From Chitinophaga sp. CF418 (GTDB taxonomy: Bacteria; Bacteroidota; Bacteroidia; Chitinophagales; Chitinophagaceae): DNA of 64,000 nt. The notes under the pieces are model-generated. The model was not told the DNA's origin. It was given only the letters and a program-made list of their open reading frames with translations, and did not search any database. The stretch is from positions 186,001 to 250,000 of the forward strand of contig NZ_FRCN01000008.1 in the NCBI RefSeq assembly GCF_900142925.1. The letters run 5' to 3'. A program made the position numbers and the translations under genes. Of the stretch, positions 1 through 9,544 are shown piece after piece. The first letter of the stretch is position 1; every line of letters starts with the position of its first letter.

Positions 1-1697
1 CTATTGGTTCCGGCACTGCTACTACCTCCAATATCACCATACAAACAGGCGCATCTGTTACAGTAAGCGCTGCAACCCTGCAGATCTACGGTACTATCAG
101 CAACAGCGGTACATTTACCGCCACTAACGGCACCGTAGAATTGGCCGGCGGTGCCGCGCAAACTATACCTGCAGGTACATTTGCCAGCAATACCATACTT
201 AATCTTACTACCAATAATACCAGCGGCGTTACACTGTCAGGTACATTAAATGTGTCCGGCGTACTGAAAGCTACAACGGGAACCTTTGCGGCAGGCAATA
301 ATCTGACCCTGCTTTCTACAGCAACACGCACGGCCTTAATCGATGGTAGCGGCAGCGGTACAGTAACCGGCAATGTGACGATACAGCGTTACCGGTCTAC
401 AAGTTTTGGTTATGTCTATTTCAGCTCACCGTTCCAGGCAGCAACCGTGAACGAATTCTCCGATGACATCAATCTCAGCGCTACCTTCCCTACCTTCTAC
501 TATTATGTGGAGAACCGTACGTCTTCAGGATGGACATCATATACCGCTACTTCAGGCGTGCTCACACCCATGGTTGGATATGCGGGTAATCTTGGTACCG
601 CTACATCTCCTGTAACAATAGACATGACAGGAGTTGTAAATAACGGGACTATCGTCTCTCCTACCCTGACAAATAACAATCGCACATATACGCTTGGCTT
701 CAACCTGGTGGGCAATCCTTATCCGTCTCCGGTAGACTGGGATGCCAGCGGTGGATGGACACGTAATAACGTCGATAATGCTGTCTATTACTTCAATGCT
801 GGCAGTACCAATCAATATACCGGCACTTACAGTTCCTACATCAACGGTGTATCCAGCGATGGCGTTGCCAGCAACATCATACCGGCAATGCAGGGCTTCT
901 TTGTGCATGTTACCAATGGCAGCTTCCCGGTATCAGGTTCCCTCACGGCCAACAATACCGCGAGGGTAAATAACCTGACGCCCAACTTCCACAGGGAAAG
1001 GCCGCTGACGGAACCTTTATTGCGCCTCAGCGCCGGATTTACAGATGATGGATACAGTTCAGATATGGCGGTTCTCTACTTTGGCAGTAATAGCTCCAGG
1101 GATTTTGAGACAGAAACGGATGCCCTCAAACTCATGAATACAGATCTGACTGTCCCGAACCTGTATGTGCTGGCAGGCAGTCAGCGACTCTCTATAGCCG
1201 CCTGGCCGGATAATATAGACAGTACTGAAACCATCCCCCTGGGACTGACCACAGAACGGGATGGATATATCAGCTTCACCATGCCGGTAATGGAGCGCAT
1301 CCCGGCAGGATGGCATTTTTATCTGTATGATAAGGAAGCCGATATCACCCACGATCTGCATAAGACAACACCTTACCGCCTGATGTTGCGGAAAGGCGCT
1401 TATGATAAGCGATTCTTCCTGGTATTCAAAGCTGATAAGGATGTTGTTCCAGGCAACACAGCTTTCTATCATGCATTCTATACAGGTAATAATCTCTATG
1501 GGCAGTTTGATAAGGTACCCGGTGAAAAATGTACTATCGCCGTCAGCAATATGGCAGGGCAGGTCATCTTCCGGAAAGATTTCAAAGGCAATGGACGCTA
1601 CCTGCTGGGATCAAACTACAGTGGTGGCGTGTATCTCGTCACATTCCAGTCAGATAAAGACCTGATATCGAAGAAAGTGTTTATAAGCAATCAATGA
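1..1697 (+). CDS. Large exported protein with T9SS type A sorting domain (5' end outside window)
   Basis: The reading frame is open from base 3, so the true start lies left of the window; about 564 residues are visible. The first part is Gly/Thr/Asn-rich beta-repeat sequence of the kind seen in Bacteroidota surface adhesins. The last ~80 residues form a type IX secretion sorting domain: a beta-sandwich pattern with ISNMAGQVIFRKDF, a Gly-rich loop, SGGVYLVTF and a basic tail ending KKVFISNQ. This domain directs transport across the outer membrane by the Por/T9SS machinery and then surface attachment. The stop is 7 bp before the DUF4402 gene, so the three genes to 4872 probably share one transcript. 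The ligand is unknown. Confidence 0.85.
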   Translation, partial: IGSGTATTSNITIQTGASVTVSAATLQIYGTISNSGTFTATNGTVELAGGAAQTIPAGTFASNTILNLTTNNTSGVTLSGTLNVSGVLKATTGTFAAGNNLTLLSTATRTALIDGSGSGTVTGNVTIQRYRSTSFGYVYFSSPFQAATVNEFSDDINLSATFPTFYYYVENRTSSGWTSYTATSGVLTPMVGYAGNLGTATSPVTIDMTGVVNNGTIVSPTLTNNNRTYTLGFNLVGNPYPSPVDWDASGGWTRNNVDNAVYYFNAGSTNQYTGTYSSYINGVSSDGVASNIIPAMQGFFVHVTNGSFPVSGSLTANNTARVNNLTPNFHRERPLTEPLLRLSAGFTDDGYSSDMAVLYFGSNSSRDFETETDALKLMNTDLTVPNLYVLAGSQRLSIAAWPDNIDSTETIPLGLTTERDGYISFTMPVMERIPAGWHFYLYDKEADITHDLHKTTPYRLMLRKGAYDKRFFLVFKADKDVVPGNTAFYHAFYTGNNLYGQFDKVPGEKCTIAVSNMAGQVIFRKDFKGNGRYLLGSNYSGGVYLVTFQSDKDLISKKVFISNQ

Positions 1698-1704
1698 TCA
1701 TTAC

Positions 1705-2220
1705 ATGCGATCAGCTCTCTCAAAATATTACTTCCTTTATATGGGCCTGCTGGCCTTGCTGCTCCATGTCACGACATCAGTGAAAGCTCAGGAGCCGCCG
1801 CCCCGGCCTATATCAGTATATGTGAATCCCGCACAGGGACTCATCTTTGGCGCCTTTTTCCAGGGAGCAACGGGTGGTACGGTAACAGTTTTTTCCGATG
1901 GCTCCCGCTCTGTGACAGGCAGTGTTGTACAGGCAAACCTTGGCTTTCCTTTCTCTCCGGCTATTTTCGAAGTAGATGCAAATCCGGGTACCCTGATTCA
2001 AATCCTGAACGGGCCGGACGTAACACTGACGGGTAGTAACGGCGGAACCATATCACTGCACATAGGTTCATCAAGCACAGGAAGCCCCTTCGTTGCAACC
2101 GCCACCTCTCCCGCCCGTACGCTGGTGCGCATCGGGGGTACACTCACCGTAGGACCGCCATTGGCGAATCCCTCCGGGAGCTACAGTGGTTTATTCTCAG
2201 TCACATTTATACAGGAATAA
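1705..2220 (+). CDS. DUF4402 domain-containing exported protein
   Basis: 171 residues with an N-terminal signal peptide (hydrophobic LLALLLHV core, cleavage likely after VKAQ). The mature part is a single beta-rich domain with GGTVTVFSDGSRSVTGSV in the middle and GSYSGLFSVTF near the C-terminus. This GxYxGxFxVTF ending is the DUF4402 signature. In Proteobacteria, DUF4402 proteins are often encoded next to pilus chaperones and ushers and are thought to be pilin-like subunits. Here the gene lies 6 bp before an usher-like gene, which supports a surface-fibre subunit role; that role is inference. No chaperone gene is visible, though one could lie left of the window. Confidence 0.75.
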   Translation: MRSALSKYYFLYMGLLALLLHVTTSVKAQEPPPRPISVYVNPAQGLIFGAFFQGATGGTVTVFSDGSRSVTGSVVQANLGFPFSPAIFEVDANPGTLIQILNGPDVTLTGSNGGTISLHIGSSSTGSPFVATATSPARTLVRIGGTLTVGPPLANPSGSYSGLFSVTFIQE

Positions 2221-2226
2221 CAATTG

Positions 2227-4872
2227 ATGACAGGCTGTATCATACATATCACTCCTTTCCTCCGGTATTGCTGCAAAGCAGTCTGTATTTTACTGCTGGC
2301 CTGCTGCGTCAGTCCTGTTTTTGCAAAAGACGGGGACAAAGATGGTGATAATGATGAAGAGCCGAAATTTGATGAGACCTCTATCCTTGTCATACTACAG
2401 GGTGTAGGCGGTACGGAGATACCTGCGGTGGTGAAGGATGAAATAGCCTATCTGTCCATCACAGATGTATTTAATTTCCTGAAGATCCGCAACAACCTGT
2501 CTGAAAGCATGGATACCCTTTCAGGCTTCTATATCAGCCAGGATGCCACCTTCCTGATCGACAAAAAGAATAACAGGATACGTTTCCGGGACAAAGTATT
2601 TAACCTCGGGCCGGAAGATCTTGTGAAGATGGAAACAGGATTATACCTGCGTACAGACTATTTCAATAAAGTATTTGATCTGAGCTGCAAGTTCAATTTC
2701 CGTAGCCTTTCAGTGAACGTAATATCCAAAGCAGAGCTGCCTGCCATCAGGGAAATGCGGCAACAGGTCATTTATCGGAACCTAAATAAACTAAAAGGAA
2801 ATATCGAAGCAGATACTACCATCGGCAGGAGCAAACAGTTGTTCAAATTCGGGATGGCCAATTGGTCAGTGGTATCTAACCAACGCCTGCAGAATGTCAG
2901 CGACTCCTGGTTCAACCTCACCATGGGCGGAACGCTGGCCGGCGGAGAGGCCACGGTATCATTGAACTATAATAACTTCGCAAAGCAGCAGTCAACTACT
3001 CATCCGGATAGTAATGTTGTCCGGCCATTCGATCAACGGCAGCAATATTACCGTTTACGATTCGTAAACAATGACAGGCCCTGGTTACGACAGATCATTG
3101 CAGGAAAAATATTTACCCCTACTATTGCGTCCCTGTTCGCTCCAATAGTAGGCGTACAGGTAAGCAATACACCTACTACACATCGCCGTGCCTATGGCTC
3201 TTATACCCTGAGTAATTTCACTGATCCCGGCTGGACGGTGGAACTCTATATCAACAATGCCCTGGTGGACTATACAGTAGCAGATGCTGCCGGCTTTTAT
3301 ACTTTCCAGGTACCGTTGATGTATGGCAATTCCCAGATAAGGCTCCGGTTCTATGGCCCCTGGGGAGAGGAACGTTTCCAGGAAGAAAATATCAATATTC
3401 CTTTTAACTTCCTGCCAACGGGCGAGCTTGAATATACTGCCAGCGCAGGTGTAGCGGAAGATACTATACATAGTAAACTGGGAAGGGTCCAGGTCAACTA
3501 TGGCGTTTTGGGCATTCTTACTGTCGGTGCAGGTGTGGAATATCTTTCTTCAATCCGGGGGGCCAATACATTACCGTTTGTAAACGCTTCCATGCGTCTT
3601 CCGGCAAACTTATTATTCTCCGGAGAGTATGCACATGGTGTCAGGGCGAGAGGCATCCTTAGTTACCGGACACGTACAAACTTTCAGGCAGAGCTCAATT
3701 ACACGAAATACAGCAGGGATCAGAAAGCCATTGTCTATAACTGGTTGGAAGAACGTAAAGCTGTTGTCTCCAAACCGTTCTTCAGAAAGAATTTTTCGCT
3801 ATTCACAAGGCTTACAGTAGACCAGATCATATTACCTGGTTCCTACTATACAACCACAGAATGGATGCTGTCAGGCGCCCTCTATAAAGTGGGCACCAAC
3901 CTTTCTACTTATGCAATTTTCATAAAGGATGAAAAACCTTTCGTATACAGTAATCTGGCGCTGACATTTCCGCTACCGGGCAAGATTATGCTGACGCCGC
4001 AGGCCCAGTATGACTACAACAGTAATCGCCTGATAGCGATGCGTTGTGAGGCAGGTAAGTATCTGTTCAAAAATGGTTATCTGAATGTCTCTTATGAGAA
4101 GAATTACCGGACTGGTATTACAAACTATGGTATCGGATTGCGGTATGACTTTTCATTTGCGCAGATCGGCTTTTCCGTTTGGAGGAATAACAATCTCACC
4201 ACGCTTGTGGAATCCGCCCGCGGCAGTGTGATCTATGATGGAAAGGCAGGTTATACCGGTGTTAACAGCCGCAGCAGCGTTGGCTCCGGAGGCGTTGTAT
4301 TTGTACCATTCCTCGATACTAACAACAATGAACGCTATGATGCGGGAGAGCCCCGGGTAGACGGACTACAACTGAAATATAATGGCGGAAGACTGATCCG
4401 TAGCCTGCGGGACACAAGCATAGCCATCCTTGACATGGAGCCCTATGCCCCCTATCTGTTTGAACTCGAGCCAACGGGCTTTGAAAGCGTTTCCTGGCGG
4501 ATCAGGAAACCCATCATCCGGGTGCTCATTGAGCCTAACCAGCTGCGTAGAATTGACGTCCCTGTTAGCGTTCTGGGTGAGGTATCAGGCGTCGTGTACC
4601 TAAGAGAAGATTCTTTGCTGAAAGAACAAACCGGTATCAAGATCTGTATCTACAAGTCAGACAGCACCCTGGTAAAATGCCTCCTCACAGAAACTGACGG
4701 GTACTTCAATTATATGGGGCTGCCTCCGGGCGACTATGTCATCCAACCCGACCCGGCCCAGCTGAAGAAACTAAAATTAACAACCCTGCGCCCGGCCTAT
4801 AACCTGCATATTAGCAGCCGGAGAGAAGGTGATGTGATCGATGATATCGAGTTTATACTGGAGAAGAAGTAA
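2227..4872 (+). CDS. Usher-like outer-membrane protein (fimbrial usher relative)
   Basis: About 881 residues. I chose the ATG at 2227 rather than the in-frame TTG at 2224. A signal peptide (ILLLACCVSPVFA) precedes an acidic linker. Residues ~45-175 resemble the N-terminal domain of alternative (CS1/alpha-type) ushers: paired beta segments, LYLRTDYFNKVF, then the conserved LPAIREMR turn before the barrel. Residues ~185-690 have the alternating aromatic pattern of an outer-membrane beta-barrel, interrupted near 330-400 by a plug-like segment (WTVELYINNALVDYT, GNSQIRLRFYGPWGEE). The C-terminus has SdrD/CNA-B-like segments (VPFLDTNNNERYDAGE near 690; a second after 780). It probably exports or assembles the DUF4402 subunit. 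It could instead be another barrel exporter; sequence identity to classical FimD is low by eye. Confidence 0.65.
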   Translation: MTGCIIHITPFLRYCCKAVCILLLACCVSPVFAKDGDKDGDNDEEPKFDETSILVILQGVGGTEIPAVVKDEIAYLSITDVFNFLKIRNNLSESMDTLSGFYISQDATFLIDKKNNRIRFRDKVFNLGPEDLVKMETGLYLRTDYFNKVFDLSCKFNFRSLSVNVISKAELPAIREMRQQVIYRNLNKLKGNIEADTTIGRSKQLFKFGMANWSVVSNQRLQNVSDSWFNLTMGGTLAGGEATVSLNYNNFAKQQSTTHPDSNVVRPFDQRQQYYRLRFVNNDRPWLRQIIAGKIFTPTIASLFAPIVGVQVSNTPTTHRRAYGSYTLSNFTDPGWTVELYINNALVDYTVADAAGFYTFQVPLMYGNSQIRLRFYGPWGEERFQEENINIPFNFLPTGELEYTASAGVAEDTIHSKLGRVQVNYGVLGILTVGAGVEYLSSIRGANTLPFVNASMRLPANLLFSGEYAHGVRARGILSYRTRTNFQAELNYTKYSRDQKAIVYNWLEERKAVVSKPFFRKNFSLFTRLTVDQIILPGSYYTTTEWMLSGALYKVGTNLSTYAIFIKDEKPFVYSNLALTFPLPGKIMLTPQAQYDYNSNRLIAMRCEAGKYLFKNGYLNVSYEKNYRTGITNYGIGLRYDFSFAQIGFSVWRNNNLTTLVESARGSVIYDGKAGYTGVNSRSSVGSGGVVFVPFLDTNNNERYDAGEPRVDGLQLKYNGGRLIRSLRDTSIAILDMEPYAPYLFELEPTGFESVSWRIRKPIIRVLIEPNQLRRIDVPVSVLGEVSGVVYLREDSLLKEQTGIKICIYKSDSTLVKCLLTETDGYFNYMGLPPGDYVIQPDPAQLKKLKLTTLRPAYNLHISSRREGDVIDDIEFILEKK

Positions 4873-4875
4873 TTA

Positions 4876-5187
4876 TCAATCCATATGGAAAACCTTCGTT
4901 AGCGGCATTGTGATGGGAGAATGATCTTCATTCGTATCCATGATATCAGCCATATAGGCCCACCAGCGCTGTACAATCGGCAATTTTCCCAGATCCTGGG
5001 ATGACTGTTCACCGTCCTGTTGCTGAACCGCAAACAGGATATTTGTCTCCTCATCCAGGAAGATGGTATAGTCGCTCACACCATTATCCTTCAACAGCTG
5101 TTTCAGCTCAGGCCAGATCTCATCATGGCGCTTACGGTACTCTTCTTTACAGCCCGGTTTCAGGCGCATTTTAAAGGCGATCTTCAT
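4876..5187 (-). CDS. rhaM: L-rhamnose mutarotase
   Basis: 103 residues, the normal family length. It interconverts alpha and beta anomers of L-rhamnose in the cytosol, speeding entry of sugar into the isomerase step. The E. coli active-site set (Tyr18, His22, Tyr41, Trp76, Trp77) is matched by Y17, H21, Y40 and the W75-W76 pair in QRWWAYMADIM. It is the last gene of the rhamnose operon, 25 bp after lutC. Its stop is only 3 bp from the convergent stop of the usher-like gene, leaving no room for a separate terminator between the two transcripts. Confidence 0.95.
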   Translation of the reverse strand: MKIAFKMRLKPGCKEEYRKRHDEIWPELKQLLKDNGVSDYTIFLDEETNILFAVQQQDGEQSSQDLGKLPIVQRWWAYMADIMDTNEDHSPITMPLTKVFHMD

Positions 5188-5212
5188 AACGGGAATAGTG
5201 GGTTAAGATAGA

Positions 5213-5806
5213 TTAAGACTTAGGTGTATAGAGAAAGACTGTCAGGCTTTTAGCGCCATGAGCGCCCAGTACCAGCGACTGTTCAATATCCGCCGTCTTG
5301 GAAGGGCCGGCAATAAAAACACCGAATCCGCCTTCCGGGCGGGCAATACGCTCCTCATACGCATCATGCATAGTCGGTAATATATCCTGTGAGGAAACAA
5401 CAATAGCAAGGTGCTGGGTAATGAAAGGCAGCACTCTTTCCTTTATTTCAATATCAGTGATCCATATAGCGCCGTTCTCCGCCACACCAAATTGTCCCGG
5501 GATAATAGCCAGGTCAACATCCTCAAACTGGCGGCCATCGCCGGCTTCCCATTCAGTTAATGCACCAGGCCAATACTGCTCCTGTATAGCGACGATCTTC
5601 CGCGCATCCGGAAGATGTTCCGCCATGAGTGGCTGTATTTCTGTATATGAACTGATCCCGAAAACCTGTCCGCCGAGCGTTTCTACTACTTTTCTAAAGG
5701 CTGCAGGATCACCGGGACCCGTACGTCTGAATGCGTTCAGGTCAGGTAATGCCTGCTGTTCCGGTTGATTGTTTTTTATAGCGGCGAGAATGCTTTCGCG
5801 GGACAT
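5213..5806 (-). CDS. lutC: Lactate utilization protein C (LUD domain)
   Basis: LutC/YkgG family, part of the LutABC complex that oxidises L-lactate to pyruvate. About 197 residues from the ATG at 5806, which gives the family-typical beginning MSRESILAAI; an upstream ATG at 5836 would add ten untypical residues. The LUD fold is seen in VDLAIIPGQFGVAENGAIWI and in HLAIVVSSQDIL, ending with a Gly-rich PEGGFGVFIAGPSKTADIE segment, which is strongly conserved in the family. It sits between lutB and rhaM in the rhamnose operon, so its substrate is probably the L-lactate formed from rhamnose. Confidence 0.92.
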   Translation of the reverse strand: MSRESILAAIKNNQPEQQALPDLNAFRRTGPGDPAAFRKVVETLGGQVFGISSYTEIQPLMAEHLPDARKIVAIQEQYWPGALTEWEAGDGRQFEDVDLAIIPGQFGVAENGAIWITDIEIKERVLPFITQHLAIVVSSQDILPTMHDAYEERIARPEGGFGVFIAGPSKTADIEQSLVLGAHGAKSLTVFLYTPKS

Positions 5807-5949
5807 ATGCGTTGTTTGATATTGTTGAAGCAACATGGTTGAGCATGTTGCTGGAAATATTTATATGATAGAATTGTTGTTATAAACACCGTTACCATCC
5901 CGCGCTACAAACACACAGCCCAGCGCGGCGGGCTGACCAAAAGTTGTTG

Positions 5950-7326
5950 CTATTGCTTCCTGTTCTTCTTGTACCAATCGGCAAATGACGCCTTCGGAGC
6001 TTCCGGCATTTCACGTTGTTTGAACCACGGGTTAAGACCATTGTTCACAACAGCAGGGAATGTTCTCATCACCCAACGGCCAACACCTCCGGCGGTTTTA
6101 TATAACCCGGGTTTGGACAATACGATGTTCATGGCATGCATGCCCGCGGCTTTTGTCTTCTTTGTATATCCCTCCTGTGTAATGACCTGCCTCCATTTGT
6201 AGAGCTGCTGATGGATATCGATCTTCACCGGACATACATTGGAGCAGGAACCACACAAGGTAGACGCAAAGGGTAGGTCCGCATATTCTTTCATATCCAG
6301 GTTAGGAGCCAATATAGCGCCTATCGGTCCGGCAATAGCATTATGATAACTATGTCCACCACTACGGCGATATACAGGACAGGTATTCATACAAGCCCCG
6401 CAGCGGATACATTTCAATGAATTACGGAAGTCTTCACGCCCCAGCTGACGGCTGCGGCCATTATCTACCAGTACAATATGCAGCTGTTGTCCCTTTTTAG
6501 GAGCGCGGAAATGGCTGCTGTAAGTAGTAATAGGCTGACCGGTAGCACTTCTGGCCAGTAAGCGCAGGAAAACACCCAGATGTTTCCTTTGAGGAATGAT
6601 CTTTTCAATACCCATACAGGCAATATGTACATCTGCCAGGTGAGCGCCCATATCAGCGTTCCCCTCATTTGTACAAACCACCATCTCCCCTGTCTCTGCC
6701 ACAGCGAAGTTCACACCCGTAATGGCCACCCGCGACTGGATAAATTCAGCCCTCAGGTGCTGACGGGCAGCGGCAGTCAGGAACTTGGGATCTGCATTAC
6801 CTGCAGGCGTACCGAGGTGTTCATGAAACAGGTCGCCTATCTCCTCTTTCTTTTTATGGATACAAGGCAATACAATATGACTTGGCGGTTCTTTCGCCAG
6901 CTGCACAATACGCTCACCCAGATCAGTATCGATCACTTCAATGCCATGTTCAGCGAGGTATGGATTCAAATGGCATTCTTCCGTGAGCATGGATTTACTC
7001 TTCACCATCCGTTTTACCCCCTGCTCCTGCAACAGCTGCAGCACGATCTTATTATGCTCCGCCGCATCAGCTGCCCAGTGTACAACCGCGCCATTGGCCT
7101 GTGCATTCCTTTCAAATTCCAGCAGGTAGTCATGCAGGTTGCCCAGCACGTTATGTTTGATACGTGAAGCGGCCTCTCTCAGATCTTCCCATTCCGGAAT
7201 ACTCCAGGCCATTTTATCCCTCTTCTGACGAACCCACCAGAGCGTCTCGTCATGCCAGTTCACTCGGGCCTCATCGGCGTTAAATTCTTCCGCGAGAACT
7301 GAATGTTCTTTATGTTGATGTTCCAT
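5950..7326 (-). CDS. lutB: Lactate utilization iron-sulfur protein B
   Basis: 458 residues, usual LutB length. The N-terminal LUD domain (~60-300) includes GVNFAVAETGEMV. The middle carries two 4Fe-4S cluster motifs, CIRCGACMNTCPVY and CGSCSNVCPV, of ferredoxin type. A C-terminal helical DUF3390-like segment follows (MRTFPAVVNNGLNPWFKQR). It transfers electrons from lactate oxidation within LutABC. It is 77 bp downstream of lutA. The 143 bp between this stop and the lutC start at 5806 contain a modest GC-rich inverted repeat (5900-5928) that might tune expression of the distal genes; I would not rely on it. Confidence 0.95.
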   Translation of the reverse strand: MEHQHKEHSVLAEEFNADEARVNWHDETLWWVRQKRDKMAWSIPEWEDLREAASRIKHNVLGNLHDYLLEFERNAQANGAVVHWAADAAEHNKIVLQLLQEQGVKRMVKSKSMLTEECHLNPYLAEHGIEVIDTDLGERIVQLAKEPPSHIVLPCIHKKKEEIGDLFHEHLGTPAGNADPKFLTAAARQHLRAEFIQSRVAITGVNFAVAETGEMVVCTNEGNADMGAHLADVHIACMGIEKIIPQRKHLGVFLRLLARSATGQPITTYSSHFRAPKKGQQLHIVLVDNGRSRQLGREDFRNSLKCIRCGACMNTCPVYRRSGGHSYHNAIAGPIGAILAPNLDMKEYADLPFASTLCGSCSNVCPVKIDIHQQLYKWRQVITQEGYTKKTKAAGMHAMNIVLSKPGLYKTAGGVGRWVMRTFPAVVNNGLNPWFKQREMPEAPKASFADWYKKNRKQ

Positions 7327-7403
7327 ACCTTAAAAATTGGAAGCCGGAATTGAGACGTAAAACGTCTTCCAGCTGCATAAGTAAACTCCCTGTTCCTGGT
7401 ACC

Positions 7404-8138
7404 TTAAATTGAATTCAATATCTCAGCAATATGCAGCACCTTCACATTACTTTTCTGGCGACGCAGAATACCTTCCAGATGCATAAGGCAGCTGACATCA
7501 TTTCCGGTAATATATTCAGCACCGTTATTGACGTGATCAGCAATACGATCTTTACCCATTTTCACAGAAACTGCTTCTTCAAAAACACAGAAAGTTCCCC
7601 CAAAACCACAGCATTCATCTGTCCGTTTCAATTCCACCAGTTCGAGCCCTTCCACCATCTGCAACAGCTGCTGAGGTTTGGAGAATGGAGCCGCTACCAG
7701 TTCACTCATCTGGGCAAGACCCAATCCACGCTGACCGTGGCAGCTCTGGTGTATACCTACTTTATGCGGGAATCTCGCTTTCAGATTATCTACTTTCAAT
7801 ACATCTGTCAGGAATTCCGCCAGCTCGTATATATGCTGACGGATGTGGGTGGCAGCCTGCTCTTTTCCGTCTACATGCAGATGGTCCTTGATATGCAGCA
7901 CGCAACTGCCTGAAGGCCCTACGATATAGTCCAGATCCGCAAAATGATCTACAAAAAGTTCATTGCAACCATGGGTCAGGTGTTCAAATCCGGAGTTGGC
8001 CATGGGCTGGCCGCAACAGGTCTGTCCCTGTGGATATACCACATCACAACCCAGTTTCTCCAGTAGTGATAACGTGGCTATGCCTACCTGCGGATAAAAC
8101 TGATCTATGTAACAGGGTATGAAGAGTCCTACTTTCAT
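7404..8138 (-). CDS. lutA: Lactate utilization protein A ((Fe-S)-binding, CCG domains)
   Basis: 244 residues, matching LutA/YkgE. Two CCG (cysteine-rich) domains are visible: GQTCCGQPMANSGF near residue 40 and, in the second half, HQSCHGQRGLGL followed by ECCGFGGTFCVFEEAVS. These bind an iron-sulfur cluster, as in heterodisulfide reductase and GlpC subunits. It begins 5 bp after the kinase stop, so rhamnose and lactate genes are tightly coupled. Role: first subunit of the LutABC L-lactate oxidase complex. Confidence 0.94.
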   Translation of the reverse strand: MKVGLFIPCYIDQFYPQVGIATLSLLEKLGCDVVYPQGQTCCGQPMANSGFEHLTHGCNELFVDHFADLDYIVGPSGSCVLHIKDHLHVDGKEQAATHIRQHIYELAEFLTDVLKVDNLKARFPHKVGIHQSCHGQRGLGLAQMSELVAAPFSKPQQLLQMVEGLELVELKRTDECCGFGGTFCVFEEAVSVKMGKDRIADHVNNGAEYITGNDVSCLMHLEGILRRQKSNVKVLHIAEILNSI

Positions 8139-8143
8139 CTTTT

Positions 8144-9526
8144 TTAAATATAAATCGAGCCGTGGCTATAATGTCTCATCTCTACGAGATCGGCCGGTAA
8201 AGGCTGTGTATTCCAGTGGCGATGAATAGCGAGGGCAGCTCCTATGGCCGTAGCCTGTGCTACCGACGCAGCATAAACCTCCATCTGCGGGAAAGCTGCT
8301 GCCAGCAGGTGCATATATACGGTATTCCTGCTGAATCCACCATCCACGAAAATACGTTTTACCGGTGTACCATCTATTACCAGCGATGAAGAAAACTGCT
8401 GTTGTTCCATAATGTCCATCAGCAAACGGTGATAGGCAATTTCATAGCTGGTAAAGTCGTTCAATGACCTCTCTGCAAAACGGGACGCCTGCAACAAACT
8501 TTTCCCGGATACCGGTCCTTCCTGTTGCGGAGATGCCGCGAGCAACCTGGCAAATATAGCGGGGTCAAAGGCTACTTGCTGGTAGTAATTTACCGGTGTC
8601 TGATAATATTCTGCCAGCCTTTTCACCTGCTGCTCATGCTCATTGCCCGCAAAGAGCCTTGCGGCCTTCACAGGACGGTTTTCATAGGTCAGATAGCAAA
8701 GACAGTCAGAGGCCAGCTTCCTGGCCGTTAAAGGGCTGTTATTAAACGGATTAAGGGTAATACACCAGGTACCCGTAGATATGAGCGCAAAAGGCTCCGA
8801 GAAACTGGCCAGGTAAGGGATCAATGCAGCGGAGCTGTCATGCAGTCCTACACCCGCAATACAGGCATAGCCATCAATAGTTGCAGGCAATACGTGATTA
8901 CCCGGGAAAACAGGAGGCAATTTCTCCGCCAGTCCTTCTCTCAATACCCAGTCGTGGTAGTTTTGCCGGGTAAAGTCCCACAACATCGTATGACAACCAA
9001 TACTGGTAATATCAGATAGCAGCTGACCCGTCACCAGGAAACTGATATACTGGGGTAAATGCAGGGCATATTTCACCCTGTTGAAGAGAGCTGGCTGCAA
9101 TTGTTTTAACCGGTAGAACTGCAGGCCTGCGTTCAGGCTGCCCAATGCAGGAGAGGCAGTCTCCTCACATAATTTTTCAGATCCGCCGGAGGCCTTGTGA
9201 AGGGCTTCCTCCATACCGGCAGGATAAGGTTTCAGATAATTATACAAAGGCGCCAGCACCTGTCCCTGCTCATCCAGGTAAACAAGGCTGGCGCCATAGG
9301 TACTAAAGTTAAATGCTGCAACAGTATAGCCAGGTAGCTGCAACAGTTCACGGAGACTGTTCTTCACCCAGCTTGTAAGCAGTTCAATATTTTCACAGGC
9401 GTCCCCATCTTCGTCAACTGTTTCGTCGAAACTGGCGCCTCTTTCCCATACGATCCGGTAATGCTCGTCGATCAGGAATATCTTCTTGTTTGTCTTACCA
9501 ATGTCGAGTATTGCAATACAGCGCAT
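8144..9526 (-). CDS. rhaB: FGGY-family carbohydrate kinase, probable L-rhamnulokinase
   Basis: 460 residues, right size for an FGGY kinase. The N-terminal phosphate-binding motif is IAILDIGKTNKKIFLID, and the C-terminal nucleotide motif is FVDGGFSRN followed by ATAIGAALAIH. The middle holds AFNFSTYGASLVYLD, the usual second signature region. Position between rhaI (18 bp upstream) and lutA makes L-rhamnulose the expected substrate, giving L-rhamnulose 1-phosphate. The sequence is divergent from E. coli RhaB, and by sequence alone a fuculokinase-like specificity cannot be excluded; the operon decides the call. Confidence 0.88.
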   Translation of the reverse strand: MRCIAILDIGKTNKKIFLIDEHYRIVWERGASFDETVDEDGDACENIELLTSWVKNSLRELLQLPGYTVAAFNFSTYGASLVYLDEQGQVLAPLYNYLKPYPAGMEEALHKASGGSEKLCEETASPALGSLNAGLQFYRLKQLQPALFNRVKYALHLPQYISFLVTGQLLSDITSIGCHTMLWDFTRQNYHDWVLREGLAEKLPPVFPGNHVLPATIDGYACIAGVGLHDSSAALIPYLASFSEPFALISTGTWCITLNPFNNSPLTARKLASDCLCYLTYENRPVKAARLFAGNEHEQQVKRLAEYYQTPVNYYQQVAFDPAIFARLLAASPQQEGPVSGKSLLQASRFAERSLNDFTSYEIAYHRLLMDIMEQQQFSSSLVIDGTPVKRIFVDGGFSRNTVYMHLLAAAFPQMEVYAASVAQATAIGAALAIHRHWNTQPLPADLVEMRHYSHGSIYI

Positions 9527-9544
9527 CCGGTGAAAAATTAGAAA

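Noticed and set aside
5900..5928. CCGCGCT / AGCGCGG inverted repeat between lutB and lutC as a terminator
   Set aside because: Only 7-bp arms, a large loop and no T-run; the downstream operon genes clearly continue.
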